Assembly: GCA_944392755.1 (NCBI GenBank)
Contig: CALXXT010000002.1
Coordinates: forward strand, 124,001 to 188,000
Direction of reading: 5' to 3'
DNA: 64,000 nucleotides
From: an uncultured Sutterella sp.
GTDB taxonomy: Bacteria; Pseudomonadota; Gammaproteobacteria; Burkholderiales; Burkholderiaceae_F
How positions within the stretch are numbered: position 1 is the first letter of the stretch; the number at the start of each line of letters is the position of its first letter. A program made the translations under genes and the position numbers. Positions 16,939 to 25,019 of this stretch are shown in pieces. Under the pieces are notes generated by a model. The model was not told the origin of the DNA and did no database searches. It saw only the letters and a list, made by a program, of their open reading frames with translations.

Positions 16939-17976
16939 TTATTTGCAACAAGATGTTTCTGAATGCGATTGCCGAGCGCTTTGTCGACATTCAAAGTTCC
17001 AAGCGTCGCGGCACATGTCGTCGATGTTGCGCGAAGCTTTCCATCCTAAAAGTCGGGCGGCCAGAGACGGATCGCACCAGTTGGCGGCGATGTCGCCGTT
17101 GCGTCGAGGCTCCAGCCGATAAGGGATTTTTCTGCCGCTTGCCTTTTCGAAGGCGTGAATGACTTCGAGCACGCTGTAGCCGCGGCCGCAGCCAAGGTTC
17201 ACGGCAGTCCAGCCCCGCGAGTGGGAGGCGTACTCAAGCGCTTTGGCATGTCCTTCGGCCAGATCCATCACGTGGATGTAGTCTCGAACACCCGTGCCGT
17301 CGGGCGTAGCGTAGTCGTTGCCGTAGACGTGCAGCTCGGGCAGCCTGCCGCTCGCCACGCGAGCGACATAAGGAAGGAGATTGTTGGGGATGCCGTTGGG
17401 GTCCTCGCCGATCAATCCGGAGGGATGTGCACCGATGGGGTTGAAGTAGCGCAGACAGACGATGCTCAGACTTGGATCCGCAACGGCGAGGTCGGAGAGC
17501 ATCTCTTCGATTTGAAGTTTTGTTCGTCCGTACGGATTGGTGGCCTTGCGCGTCGGACAGGACTCGGTAAGCGGCAGCTGCGCCGGTTCGCCGTAGACGG
17601 TCGAGGAGCTACTGAAAATGAGCTTTTTGACGCCGCAGGAACGCATCGCTTTGAATAGTGAAATGCTTCCTGCAAGGTTGTTGTCATAATAATCGAGGGG
17701 TTTTTCGACGGACTCACCCACAGCCTTCAATCCGGCGAAGTGAATGACGGCTTCGATGGCGCGGCTTGAAAGGGTTTCGACGAGAAGGTTCTCGTCGCGA
17801 ATGTCTCCCTCAATGAAAACGGGGCGGCGGCCGGCGATTTCGGTGATTCGGTCGACGACGGCTGCGTCCGAATTGGAGAGATTGTCGTACAGGACAACCT
17901 CATGACCTGCCTCGAGAAGGACGACGGCCGTGTGAGAACCGATGAAACCCATGCCGCCCGTGAGCAATACCCGCAT
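16939..17976 (-). CDS. galE: UDP-glucose 4-epimerase
   Basis: Interconverts UDP-glucose and UDP-galactose (possibly the N-acetyl forms) to supply galactose for surface glycans. The protein has 345 residues with an extended SDR fold: NAD-binding TGGMGFIGS (6-14), catalytic Tyr149 and Lys153 in NPYGRTK, and Ser124 in FSSSSTVYG. Length fits the family (338 in E. coli), with a slightly longer polar C-terminus. There are no gal operon neighbours; it is divergent from the patatin gene and its 3' end abuts the sRNA B promoter. In the window it works with galU, which makes its substrate. Confidence 0.95.
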   Translation of the reverse strand: MRVLLTGGMGFIGSHTAVVLLEAGHEVVLYDNLSNSDAAVVDRITEIAGRRPVFIEGDIRDENLLVETLSSRAIEAVIHFAGLKAVGESVEKPLDYYDNNLAGSISLFKAMRSCGVKKLIFSSSSTVYGEPAQLPLTESCPTRKATNPYGRTKLQIEEMLSDLAVADPSLSIVCLRYFNPIGAHPSGLIGEDPNGIPNNLLPYVARVASGRLPELHVYGNDYATPDGTGVRDYIHVMDLAEGHAKALEYASHSRGWTAVNLGCGRGYSVLEVIHAFEKASGRKIPYRLEPRRNGDIAANWCDPSLAARLLGWKASRNIDDMCRDAWNFECRQSARQSHSETSCCK

Positions 17977-18058
17977 TCGAACCCCTTAATGTGAAACGAA
18001 CTGCCGACCGCAGAGTCGGTGCAATGTCGGAAGTGTAGCCTGAACTCAGGAATCGTCC

Positions 18059-20302
18059 ATGCCGAAGAAATGCGTGCTACTTCTCGTCGCTGCGGCGGCA
18101 CTTAGCTTAAATGTGGCGGCGCGCTCGCCCGATGAGGTTCGCGCCCAGTGCCGAGCGGAGGGAAGGCCCTGTGTGGGGCTAGTGCTCTCTGGAGGGGGAG
18201 CGCGGGGATTTGCCCATGTCGGCGTGCTGGAGGTGCTCGAATCATTGGGCGTTCGGGTAGACGTCGTGGCGGGCACTTCCATGGGCGCCATGGTGGGCGG
18301 AGCGTATGCGGCGGGATTCTCCGTCGATGAGCTTCGGGAGACGGTTTTGGAGGTCGACTGGTCGAAAATGCTGGCTCCGCGTGCCGAGCGTCCCATCCTT
18401 CCCTGGCACGAGAAGCTGGACGATTATTCAGGTCTCACCTCGGCCGGCGTCGAGATTTCTGAGGAGGGCATGCAGTTTCCGAGCGCCTTCGTGCCGAGCG
18501 AAGAGCTCACGCTTTTTCTCAACCGAAAGACGTCTGGCGTGGACAGCACCAAGGATCTGTCAGATTTGGCTGTGCCGTTCGCCGCCGTGGCAACGGACTT
18601 GGTCACGGGGGATCGGGTCGTGCTTCAGAAGGAATGCACGCTCGGTCTCGCCATGCGTGCTTCCATGTCGATACCCGGGGCATTTGCGCCCGTTCCCTTT
18701 GGAGAGGCGCTTTTGTGCGACGGTGGTCTCATCGACAATCTTCCGGTAAGCCTCGCGCGGCAGATGGGGGCCGACGTTGTCATCGCCGTCAACGTTGGCA
18801 CGCCCTTGGCCGACCGCAGCGAATTGAAGTCCGCCTTCGGTGTGATGGGCCAGATGGTCAATCTTCTTACGGAGCAAAACGTGAAGCGTTCCATTGCGTC
18901 GCTCACGGATGCCGACGTTCTCATTACCCCCGACCTGCATGAATTTTCAAGCGCGGACTTGAATGAAAGCCGTCAGATTATCGATCGCGGCCGCGAGGCG
19001 GCCCAAAAGGCGGCAGAAGTTTTACGGCGCTTTGCGCGGCCGAAAGCCGAATGGGCGGCGTGGAATCGAAGCCGCGAAGCCGGCATTCGGCCGGCCCAGC
19101 TCACGGACCGCCATTCGATCGGCGAAATACGGGTGGCCGGGCGGTCAGCCGCGGCAGAGCGCCTTTTGCCGCAAAGCGGCCTCGCCGATAACCGCACGAT
19201 GGAGCGCCGAGAGATTGACGACGCCATGCGCAAAGCATGGGCGGGAGGCGAATTTGAGACTGTGAACTATCGGTTTGAACCTGGGCCGAGAGGCATGGAA
19301 ACGCTGGTCATCGAGCCGAGAGGCCGAAAGCGCGGCGACTCTATGGTGCGCATCGGCGGATCCGTCCAGTCCGACTTCGACAACGACAGTACGTTCAACC
19401 TGCTCTTTGCGCACGACTGGGGCAATCTGAACGAATGGGGAGGGCGCTGGAGAAATGAAGTTCAGTTTGGGGCGACGCAGCTTTTGAGGAGCGAGCTCTA
19501 CCAGCCGCTCGGAGTCGGCTCCTTCTGGTTCGTGATGCCTTCGGCGGAAATCACCCGACTCGAAAACGATCTCTATGCGGACGGAGATGCCGTTGCAACC
19601 CGTCAGGACACGACGATCGAGGGCAGCGTGCTGCTGGCACGGGAATTTTCGCGCCTTGGCTACGCTGGACTTGAGTTCGGCTGGACGAGCGTAAGGACGA
19701 AGGATCGCGTCGGACGAGCGCAAAATGACGGCGACGACGGCGGTTCTTCACCTTTCGCCGGTGTCGTCATGCTGATCGATACGCTCGACAGCGTCAGCTT
19801 TCCGACGCGGGGCGTGCGACTTGCGGGATCCGCCCGTCGATATCGCGAACACATGGGCGACAACGACTCGGCCTTCATCTATGAAGGCGAAATGCTTGTG
19901 CCCTGGAGCTGGGGCGACTGGACCGCGACGGGGCGGGCGCGCATCGGCCGAGCCTCGAGTCCGGGTGTCTTCCGGCTCGGCGGCGCGTCGACGCTCCCCG
20001 GGGCGCCATACGGCCGCTGGTCGGGCTCAAGGCTTGAATACGCCCGCCTTGGACTTGACCACAAGGTGCCGCTTCTCTCGAGTCTTCTGCACCAGCCGGT
20101 GTGGTTCGGCGGCGGCTATGCAGCGGGACGCGCTTGGTCGGACGACGCGCCGAGATCGCTCGACAACGCGTCCGACAAGTGGCATCAGAGCGTATTTCTG
20201 CAGCTCGGAATCGACAGCCTGGTCGGACCGATCTTTTTCAGCTTCGGGCGGACTATGGACGAGGGAAGCGGCGTTTATTTCCAGTGGGGCTATGCTGAGT
20301 GA
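18059..20302 (+). CDS. Patatin-like phospholipase autotransporter (type Vd, PlpD-like)
   Basis: The protein has 747 residues. A signal peptide (about 1-22, ending NVAA) is followed by a patatin domain (about 38-240) with oxyanion loop GGGARG (45-50), nucleophile Ser74 in GTSMG and the dyad Asp221 in DGG. A POTRA-like region follows (about 350-410) and then a 16-strand-type Omp85/surface-antigen barrel (about 430-747). This order defines type Vd autotransporters such as P. aeruginosa PlpD. The protein should sit in the outer membrane and expose or release a phospholipase A1/A2-type lipase. Catalytic residues are all present. AGGAA lies six bases before the start. Its last 13 bases overlap the convergent DUF2721 gene. 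Confidence 0.9.
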   Translation: MPKKCVLLLVAAAALSLNVAARSPDEVRAQCRAEGRPCVGLVLSGGGARGFAHVGVLEVLESLGVRVDVVAGTSMGAMVGGAYAAGFSVDELRETVLEVDWSKMLAPRAERPILPWHEKLDDYSGLTSAGVEISEEGMQFPSAFVPSEELTLFLNRKTSGVDSTKDLSDLAVPFAAVATDLVTGDRVVLQKECTLGLAMRASMSIPGAFAPVPFGEALLCDGGLIDNLPVSLARQMGADVVIAVNVGTPLADRSELKSAFGVMGQMVNLLTEQNVKRSIASLTDADVLITPDLHEFSSADLNESRQIIDRGREAAQKAAEVLRRFARPKAEWAAWNRSREAGIRPAQLTDRHSIGEIRVAGRSAAAERLLPQSGLADNRTMERREIDDAMRKAWAGGEFETVNYRFEPGPRGMETLVIEPRGRKRGDSMVRIGGSVQSDFDNDSTFNLLFAHDWGNLNEWGGRWRNEVQFGATQLLRSELYQPLGVGSFWFVMPSAEITRLENDLYADGDAVATRQDTTIEGSVLLAREFSRLGYAGLEFGWTSVRTKDRVGRAQNDGDDGGSSPFAGVVMLIDTLDSVSFPTRGVRLAGSARRYREHMGDNDSAFIYEGEMLVPWSWGDWTATGRARIGRASSPGVFRLGGASTLPGAPYGRWSGSRLEYARLGLDHKVPLLSSLLHQPVWFGGGYAAGRAWSDDAPRSLDNASDKWHQSVFLQLGIDSLVGPIFFSFGRTMDEGSGVYFQWGYAE

Positions 20303-20781
20303 TCGGACGACCGGGAGCGCTCGTCTTCGCTCTCGTCGGGAGGAATGGTTGCCGCGATTGCAATCTTGAGCGCATGGAGCGCCTGGGTGTTTTCCGCAGA
20401 GAAGAGGAGCGCCGAGACGACGATGAGCGCGATTGCAGTGACGAGCATGATGCCTTCGATTGCGGAGAGGTCCACGCCGAGGAATCGCCCTGCAACGCTT
20501 ACCGAAACGAGGAGCGCCGAGAGCAGCGCGGAGATCGATACGCAGAGCAGTCCGCGGCGTAGCGTGGCGGCGCGGTTGAAAATGATCTCAATCTCTTCGT
20601 CGATCACCGGCACCAGGCGCTGGGGCGATGTATCCCGCTTGGCCATGAGGAGACGAATGCGGTTCGTAGCATGGTTGTACCGGTTCGTCATGCAGATCAT
20701 GAGCAGGCCGACGCCGGAAATCAGCGTGATTGGGGTGAGGGAAGCGGCGAGGGCTTCGTTGAATTCAGTGACGCTGATCAT
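20290..20781 (-). CDS. DUF2721 membrane protein, paralogue 1
   Basis: The protein has 163 residues of the DUF2721 family. The N-terminal helix carries LTPITLISGVGLLMICMTNRYNHATNRIR, the family hallmark, then a charged cytoplasmic segment (KRDTSPQR...EIEIIFNRAATLRR) and two further transmembrane helices (about 85-110 and 115-140). Its function is unknown. The start overlaps the stop of its paralogue by 4 nt, so the two are probably co-translated and may form a hetero-oligomer. The 3' end overlaps the patatin gene by 13 bp. Confidence 0.85.
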   Translation of the reverse strand: MISVTEFNEALAASLTPITLISGVGLLMICMTNRYNHATNRIRLLMAKRDTSPQRLVPVIDEEIEIIFNRAATLRRGLLCVSISALLSALLVSVSVAGRFLGVDLSAIEGIMLVTAIALIVVSALLFSAENTQALHALKIAIAATIPPDESEDERSRSSDHSA

Positions 20782-21251
20782 GAGGCGTCTCCCTTGGCGC
20801 GGCGATAGTCGTGCAGCAGATGCGTGACGGCCATGTCGAGTGCGTGCAGCGAAAGGCCGATTTCGTAGGAAAAGCAGGCGGCCGACATGACAATGAGGAG
20901 CAACGCCACCACAAGACAGATCGTGCTGAAGGCGACAAGATTCGCGCCCGTGAAGTGCGAAAAGACGTTGACGGCAACGAGAAGTCCGGAGCTTGCCGCC
21001 GAGAGCGTCAGAAAGAGAAGCGCGCGGCGCAGATAGGAGGCGCGGCGGTAGATGAGCCGAATTTCCCGGTCGATGACGGGTTCTTTCTCAAGTCCCGATT
21101 CCTCGCGCTTTTTGATGAGCTGACGGATGCGCTCGGTGGAATGGTTGAATCGTGCGGTCATGCAGAGCATCATGAGACCCACGCCCGAAATGAGCGTAAT
21201 CGGCGTGAGCGCATTGACGAGCATACTGTGGAAGAAGGAGCTGAAGTCCAT
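20778..21251 (-). CDS. DUF2721 membrane protein, paralogue 2
   Basis: The protein has 157 residues with the same DUF2721 architecture as the gene it overlaps: an N-terminal LTPITLISGVGLMMLCMTARFNHSTERIRQL segment, a charged stretch with REIRLIYRRASYLRR, and two C-terminal transmembrane helices. The two proteins are clearly homologous in these motifs but differ in the rest, so the duplication is old. Its function is unknown. It lies 19 nt downstream of the YbaK-type gene, probably one transcript. Confidence 0.85.
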   Translation of the reverse strand: MDFSSFFHSMLVNALTPITLISGVGLMMLCMTARFNHSTERIRQLIKKREESGLEKEPVIDREIRLIYRRASYLRRALLFLTLSAASSGLLVAVNVFSHFTGANLVAFSTICLVVALLLIVMSAACFSYEIGLSLHALDMAVTHLLHDYRRAKGDAS

Positions 21252-21270
21252 GGGTGACGACTCGGGGAGG

Positions 21271-21762
21271 TTAGACGCTCTTTAGAAATTCGACAACGCG
21301 CGGGTGAACGATCCGTCGGTAGTCTTTCGTTCGAATGATGATCGAGGCATCAAGCTGTCCGGCGTTGAAGGCGAGCTCGTCGTAGCGCGTGAAAAGCGAC
21401 GGATCGGCGACCAATTCGAGTTCAGGATGAAAGCTCACAGGAGGAACCGCGCCGAAGACGCATCCGGTGAATTCCATCACTTCATCGGGGCTTGCAAGGG
21501 ACGCGCGGCGCGCACCGAAAGCTTCAGCCACCTTGTGGAGGTCGGCCTGCATGTCGGCGGGAAGCACTGCAAGGACATGCTTTTTGACGCCGTTGCCCTT
21601 CACCGTGCAGCAAAGCGCCTTAGCGCCTTGACCAAGTTCGGTGCCGCGGATTTCGGCGACGGATTGGCTCGACTTGCCGGCCGCTTCATGGCGGACGACC
21701 CGGAATTGAGCGCCGCCCTCTTCAAAGAGACGGCAGAGCTTTTCAAGCACGTTTTCGATCAT
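21271..21762 (-). CDS. YbaK/ProX-domain aminoacyl-tRNA deacylase-like protein
   Basis: The 163 residues form a YbaK/prolyl-tRNA synthetase-associated domain. Characteristic segments are VRHEAAGKSSQSVAEIRGTELGQGAKALCC and GCVFGAVPPVSF. Relatives hydrolyse mischarged aminoacyl-tRNAs in trans (YbaK: Cys-tRNA-Pro; ProXp-ala: Ala-tRNA-Pro). The acceptor lysine equivalent appears in the GAKALCC...VKG region. Exact substrate cannot be assigned from sequence alone. It is divergent from ruvX across about 90 bp. Confidence 0.85.
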   Translation of the reverse strand: MIENVLEKLCRLFEEGGAQFRVVRHEAAGKSSQSVAEIRGTELGQGAKALCCTVKGNGVKKHVLAVLPADMQADLHKVAEAFGARRASLASPDEVMEFTGCVFGAVPPVSFHPELELVADPSLFTRYDELAFNAGQLDASIIIRTKDYRRIVHPRVVEFLKSV

Positions 21763-21854
21763 GACCTAAGAGCGGGACGAGGGATCTGAAGTCGTTAGAA
21801 TACGCCAACTGACGGGGAATCCGCCCGATTCGACGGGGGAGGAATTGTTCGCAT

Positions 21855-22256
21855 ATGACTGACGTCGAGAACGGTACGGTTCTTTGCTTTGACTTCGGCC
21901 TGGCTCGAACGGGCGTGGCAATCGGCAACACGCTAACGCGCACGGCAAGGCCGCTTGAAATCATCCACGCGCAGACGAACGATGCGCGCTGGAAGGCGGT
22001 CGATCGCTTGGTGAGGGAATGGGCGCCCGTCTATTTTGTGGTCGGACTGCCTATGCACGCCGACGGAACGCCAAGCACGCTGACGGCCCGCTGCGAGCGG
22101 TTCGCGCGGCAGCTTGGCGGGCGGTATCTCCGAGCGGCTTATCTTGAGAACGAGCGCGGCACGTCGAAGGCCGTGGAGCGCGGTCGGGAATACATCGATG
22201 ACGCCGCTGCCGCCCTGATCCTGCAGCAGTTCTTTGACAAAAGGCCTGAGGAATAA
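21855..22256 (+). CDS. ruvX: RuvX/YqgF-family putative Holliday junction resolvase / pre-16S rRNA nuclease
   Basis: The protein has 133 residues with the RNase H-like YqgF fold. The first acidic residue is in CFDFGLARTG (Asp13), followed by VGLPMHADGT and the C-terminal DDAAAALILQQFF. YqgF matures the 16S rRNA 5' end in E. coli. The usual DERLTS block reads ENERGTS here, and the following basic loop is shorter than usual, but the acidic residues remain. It lies 3 nt upstream of the plsC-type gene. Family is confident; retention of full activity is inferred. Confidence 0.86.
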   Translation: MTDVENGTVLCFDFGLARTGVAIGNTLTRTARPLEIIHAQTNDARWKAVDRLVREWAPVYFVVGLPMHADGTPSTLTARCERFARQLGGRYLRAAYLENERGTSKAVERGREYIDDAAAALILQQFFDKRPEE

Positions 22257-22259
22257 GCC

Positions 22260-23087
22260 ATGCGTTTCGTCGTTGGAGTGTTTCGTCTGATTTGGGTCGG
22301 GCTCCTCGTATGCTTCGTTTTGTTCGCGGTGCTGGTGCTCTTTCGATTCATTTCGTCTTCGACCAAGGGGAGGATGATTCGGCGGGTCGCTGCTTGGCTT
22401 CCGATGGCCTTCGGCATACGCGTCCGCGTCAAGGGCCGTGTGCCCGACGAAGGTTCCCGGAGCACGGGAATCTCTTCGCGCGGAAAGGGTTATCTGATCT
22501 GCGCGAACCACATATCGTTTGCGGACATCTTTGTGCTCGATTCCGTTTTGCCTTCTCGTTTCGTCGCCAAAGCCGAAATCGCGCGCTGGCCGCTTTTTGG
22601 GGCCATCACGACGGGGGTCGATACGATTTACATCGATCGAGGCAATCGAAGGGCTATCGTTCTGGTGGTCGAGGCGATGAGTGCGGCGCTTGAAGCCGGA
22701 AGGAACGTCCTCTTCTTCCCGGAAGGCACGACAGGCCCCGGCGACCGGCTTCTGCCATTTCACCCGAACCTTTTCTCTTCGGCATGCAGCTGCGGAGCCG
22801 AAGTGCTTCCAGTGTCGCTGCGCTACACGCTCAGGGGTGAAACGACGACTCTAACTTCGTACGCCCATGAGTCCCTTTTTCGCGTGTTGCGGCGCATAGT
22901 CTTCACGCCGGGTCTCGGCGTTGAGGTGAGCATCGGCGAGCCTGTTGCGACCGAAGGGCGGGATCGGCGCGAGGTCTGCGCGGATACGGCTCGCTTCGTT
23001 GCGCAGTCGATGGGCATGCCCGACGCCACTGCGGAGCGAGCCGAGGAGATCCGACGCATGCGCGCCGAACATCAACGCGAAGCGTAG
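22260..23087 (+). CDS. 1-acyl-sn-glycerol-3-phosphate acyltransferase (PlsC family), copy 1
   Basis: The protein has 275 residues. An N-terminal transmembrane helix (about 5-28) is followed by the PlsC domain with HxxxxD catalytic motif NHISFAD and substrate-binding FPEGTT. It acylates lysophosphatidate, or a related lysolipid such as an ornithine lipid precursor, at the inner membrane. A second family member lies at 43638, so the window alone does not show which is the housekeeping PlsC. It is 3 nt after ruvX. Its 3' end overlaps the convergent apaH by 16 bp. Confidence 0.88.
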   Translation: MRFVVGVFRLIWVGLLVCFVLFAVLVLFRFISSSTKGRMIRRVAAWLPMAFGIRVRVKGRVPDEGSRSTGISSRGKGYLICANHISFADIFVLDSVLPSRFVAKAEIARWPLFGAITTGVDTIYIDRGNRRAIVLVVEAMSAALEAGRNVLFFPEGTTGPGDRLLPFHPNLFSSACSCGAEVLPVSLRYTLRGETTTLTSYAHESLFRVLRRIVFTPGLGVEVSIGEPVATEGRDRREVCADTARFVAQSMGMPDATAERAEEIRRMRAEHQREA

Positions 23088-23929
23088 GCGAGCGGGTCCG
23101 CCCAGCAAGGGCAGGGCTCTTCAAAGAACCGCCGATCGGGGAAGCGCACGGCTGTGAGTTTCCCTCCCCAGAGACAACCCGTGTCGATGGCTACGGCGTC
23201 GGCGAGGTTGACGAGCCCGAGCGTCGACCAGTGGCCGAAGCAGACGACGGTTCCTTTCGTTTTGCGGCGCGGATCCTTAAACCATGGGATCAATCCCGTC
23301 GGGGCGGCGGTCGGCCCGCCCTTTTCGTCAAAGTCGAGGGCGCCCGTGCGGGCATCGACGTAGCGCATTCGGGTGAAGCCGTTCAGAATGGCGCGCATTC
23401 GGGGTGCGCCTTCAAGGCCGGAAGACCACTGCGTGGCGCCGTACATGCCCTGCAGCCACGAGGTCCAGTCAGGCCCGGAGAGCGCGGTTTCGGCTTCGCG
23501 GGCGAGCCGGCGCGCGAGCGGCAAATCCCACATTGGGGGAATGCCGGCGTGGGCGAAGACGACGCCGGCCGCCTCGATCATGAGCGGTTGAGCGCGCAGC
23601 CAGTCGATGAGCTCGTCTCGGTCTTCGGCTTCGAGGATTGGGCCAATCGTATCCTTGCGGTGCAGCTTTCCGGCGCCTGCCGCCACTGCGAGAAGATGCA
23701 TGTCGTGATTGCCGAGCACAACGCGTGCACGAGAGCCGAGCGCGCGCACGAAACGAAGCGCGCCGAGCGAGTCAGGACCGCGGTTGACGATGTCGCCGAG
23801 AAAAATGAGGGGCGCCTGAGGCGGCAGCTGTTCGAGGAGAGCTGTGAGGCTCTCGAGGCAGCCCTGAATGTCGCCGACGGCGTAAACGGGTTCGGCAAGG
23901 GAAAGATCAATGCGGACAGAGAGCGGCAT
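23072..23929 (-). CDS. apaH: Symmetrical bis(5'-nucleosyl)-tetraphosphatase
   Basis: Hydrolyses Ap4A to two ADP, lowering a dinucleotide alarmone and affecting Np4-capping of RNAs. The protein has 285 residues of the calcineurin-like phosphoesterase fold: metal-binding GDIQG (19-23), GDIVNRGPDS and GNHD motifs, HAGIPP, and the late GHWS. Length fits E. coli ApaH (280). The usual neighbours ksgA and apaG are not adjacent; ksgA lies at 45 kb. The 3' end overlaps the convergent plsC-type gene by 16 bp. It is preceded on the same strand by the LPS-kinase-like gene, 12 nt away. Confidence 0.95.
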   Translation of the reverse strand: MPLSVRIDLSLAEPVYAVGDIQGCLESLTALLEQLPPQAPLIFLGDIVNRGPDSLGALRFVRALGSRARVVLGNHDMHLLAVAAGAGKLHRKDTIGPILEAEDRDELIDWLRAQPLMIEAAGVVFAHAGIPPMWDLPLARRLAREAETALSGPDWTSWLQGMYGATQWSSGLEGAPRMRAILNGFTRMRYVDARTGALDFDEKGGPTAAPTGLIPWFKDPRRKTKGTVVCFGHWSTLGLVNLADAVAIDTGCLWGGKLTAVRFPDRRFFEEPCPCWADPLAYASR

Positions 23930-23941
23930 GGGAAACTTGGA

Positions 23942-24826
23942 CTAAAAATCTAGCGCATTGAGGCGCATGAACCGCTCGCGCGCGGCGCCGAGATACTTCG
24001 GCTTCAGCGTGCTGAGAAGGCTTCTGCGGACGGCGGCGTCGAGCCCCGGTTCGGCCTTTCCGATGAGGCGCGAGAGCATCCAGTCAAGCCGGAAGAACTC
24101 GTCCGCGGCCGAAGGATTGACGGCGGCTGCAGCAAGCATTCCTGCGACGATGCGGCTGAACTCGAAGGCTCGAGCTTCAAGTGGGATGGCATCGCGGTGG
24201 ATTTTTGCCGGGTCCAGGTCCCAGAGGCCGGGTTCCTCGTCGGCCGAAAGGTAGACGTTTTCGGGCTTGAGGTCGTTGTGTGTGATGCGCCCGCCGTGGA
24301 GTCGTCCGATCATGCGGCCGAGCCTGGGAAGGATCCGTTCGGCTTCATCCATGAGCGCGTCGGAATTCCGAAGCCAAACGTCGAGCTGGGTCACTCGGAG
24401 GATTTCCGTAAAGAGATAGGAAACGGTCGGGAAAAGCCTAGGGCGACGTTCTCCTGCACCCCAAACTTCGGGTGTCGGCACGCCGATTTCGCGAAGCCTT
24501 TGCGCGACGGCCGCCGCCCAGAGGCCGCGCGTCGGAGCGACCACATAGCGGAAGCGGTTCTCCAACCGCATTTTGGCAATCTGGACGGACTTCCCAAAGC
24601 ATTCCGATCCGTCGGGGAGCGTGATGAAGGCCGCGCGGGTTTTCTGCCCGTGCTTGAAGTTTTTGGCGGCGGCGAGCCGCTCGTCGATGTCCTTCATGGC
24701 GAGGATGAGGACGTCGCGCTTCGGACTCGGCGGAAGATAAAGCACAAGGGAGCCGCAGGTTTCTCGCCTGAGGTCGGGAGACTTCAGCCAAGCCTGGACG
24801 GGGGCATTGCCTAAGAGGTAGATCAT
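23942..24826 (-). CDS. Probable LPS core kinase (WaaP/Kdo kinase-like, RIO/APH fold)
   Basis: The protein has 294 residues with a protein-kinase-like fold: a candidate ATP-binding lysine in CFGKSV, the catalytic loop HNDLKPEN (HxDxxxxN) and a metal-binding WDLD. Such small kinases include WaaP, RfaY, KdkA and InaA, which phosphorylate LPS inner-core sugars. Neighbouring galU and heptose genes support an envelope role, but phosphorylation of another small molecule or of protein is possible. The start is uncertain: ATG 24824-24826 is chosen, though it has no clear ribosome-binding site, and a GTG at 24914-24916 would add 30 residues of atypical sequence. It reads divergently from galU. Confidence 0.65.
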   Translation of the reverse strand: MIYLLGNAPVQAWLKSPDLRRETCGSLVLYLPPSPKRDVLILAMKDIDERLAAAKNFKHGQKTRAAFITLPDGSECFGKSVQIAKMRLENRFRYVVAPTRGLWAAAVAQRLREIGVPTPEVWGAGERRPRLFPTVSYLFTEILRVTQLDVWLRNSDALMDEAERILPRLGRMIGRLHGGRITHNDLKPENVYLSADEEPGLWDLDPAKIHRDAIPLEARAFEFSRIVAGMLAAAAVNPSAADEFFRLDWMLSRLIGKAEPGLDAAVRRSLLSTLKPKYLGAARERFMRLNALDF

Positions 24827-24911
24827 CGTTGTGGTGCAAAAGCGCCGTTCGCGCGCCGCTCGACTCCGAGTCGGCAAGAGATTTTCGGCCGTGTTTTGGG
24901 AAGTTAGCACA

Positions 24912-24982
24912 AGCACGGAGGATGCGCGCAGGCGCGCCGCGTGCTAGATTTCTGCATCCGCGGCCGCACAAGAGGTGCGGCC
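24912..24982. repeat. Two GC-rich stem-loops upstream of galU
   Basis: Stem-loop 1 has outer arms 24912-24917/24940-24945 (AGCACG/CGTGCT) and an inner GCGCGC-type stem. Stem-loop 2 has an 8-bp perfect stem, 24962-24969/24975-24982 (GGCCGCAC/GTGCGGCC). Neither is followed by a U-tract. Both lie within 110 nt upstream of galU and could be a 5' leader structure or operators of the divergent region. Confidence 0.5.
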
Positions 24983-25019
24983 CCACCCACCGCTTCACGT
25001 ATTCACGTAGAGACTTTCC

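Noticed and set aside
16656..17162. Plus-strand ORF (168 codons) and minus-strand ORF 16663-16908 across the sRNA B unit
   Set aside because: Frames are not conserved between the two sRNA copies, while hairpin stems and promoters are. The plus-strand frame also runs antisense into galE.
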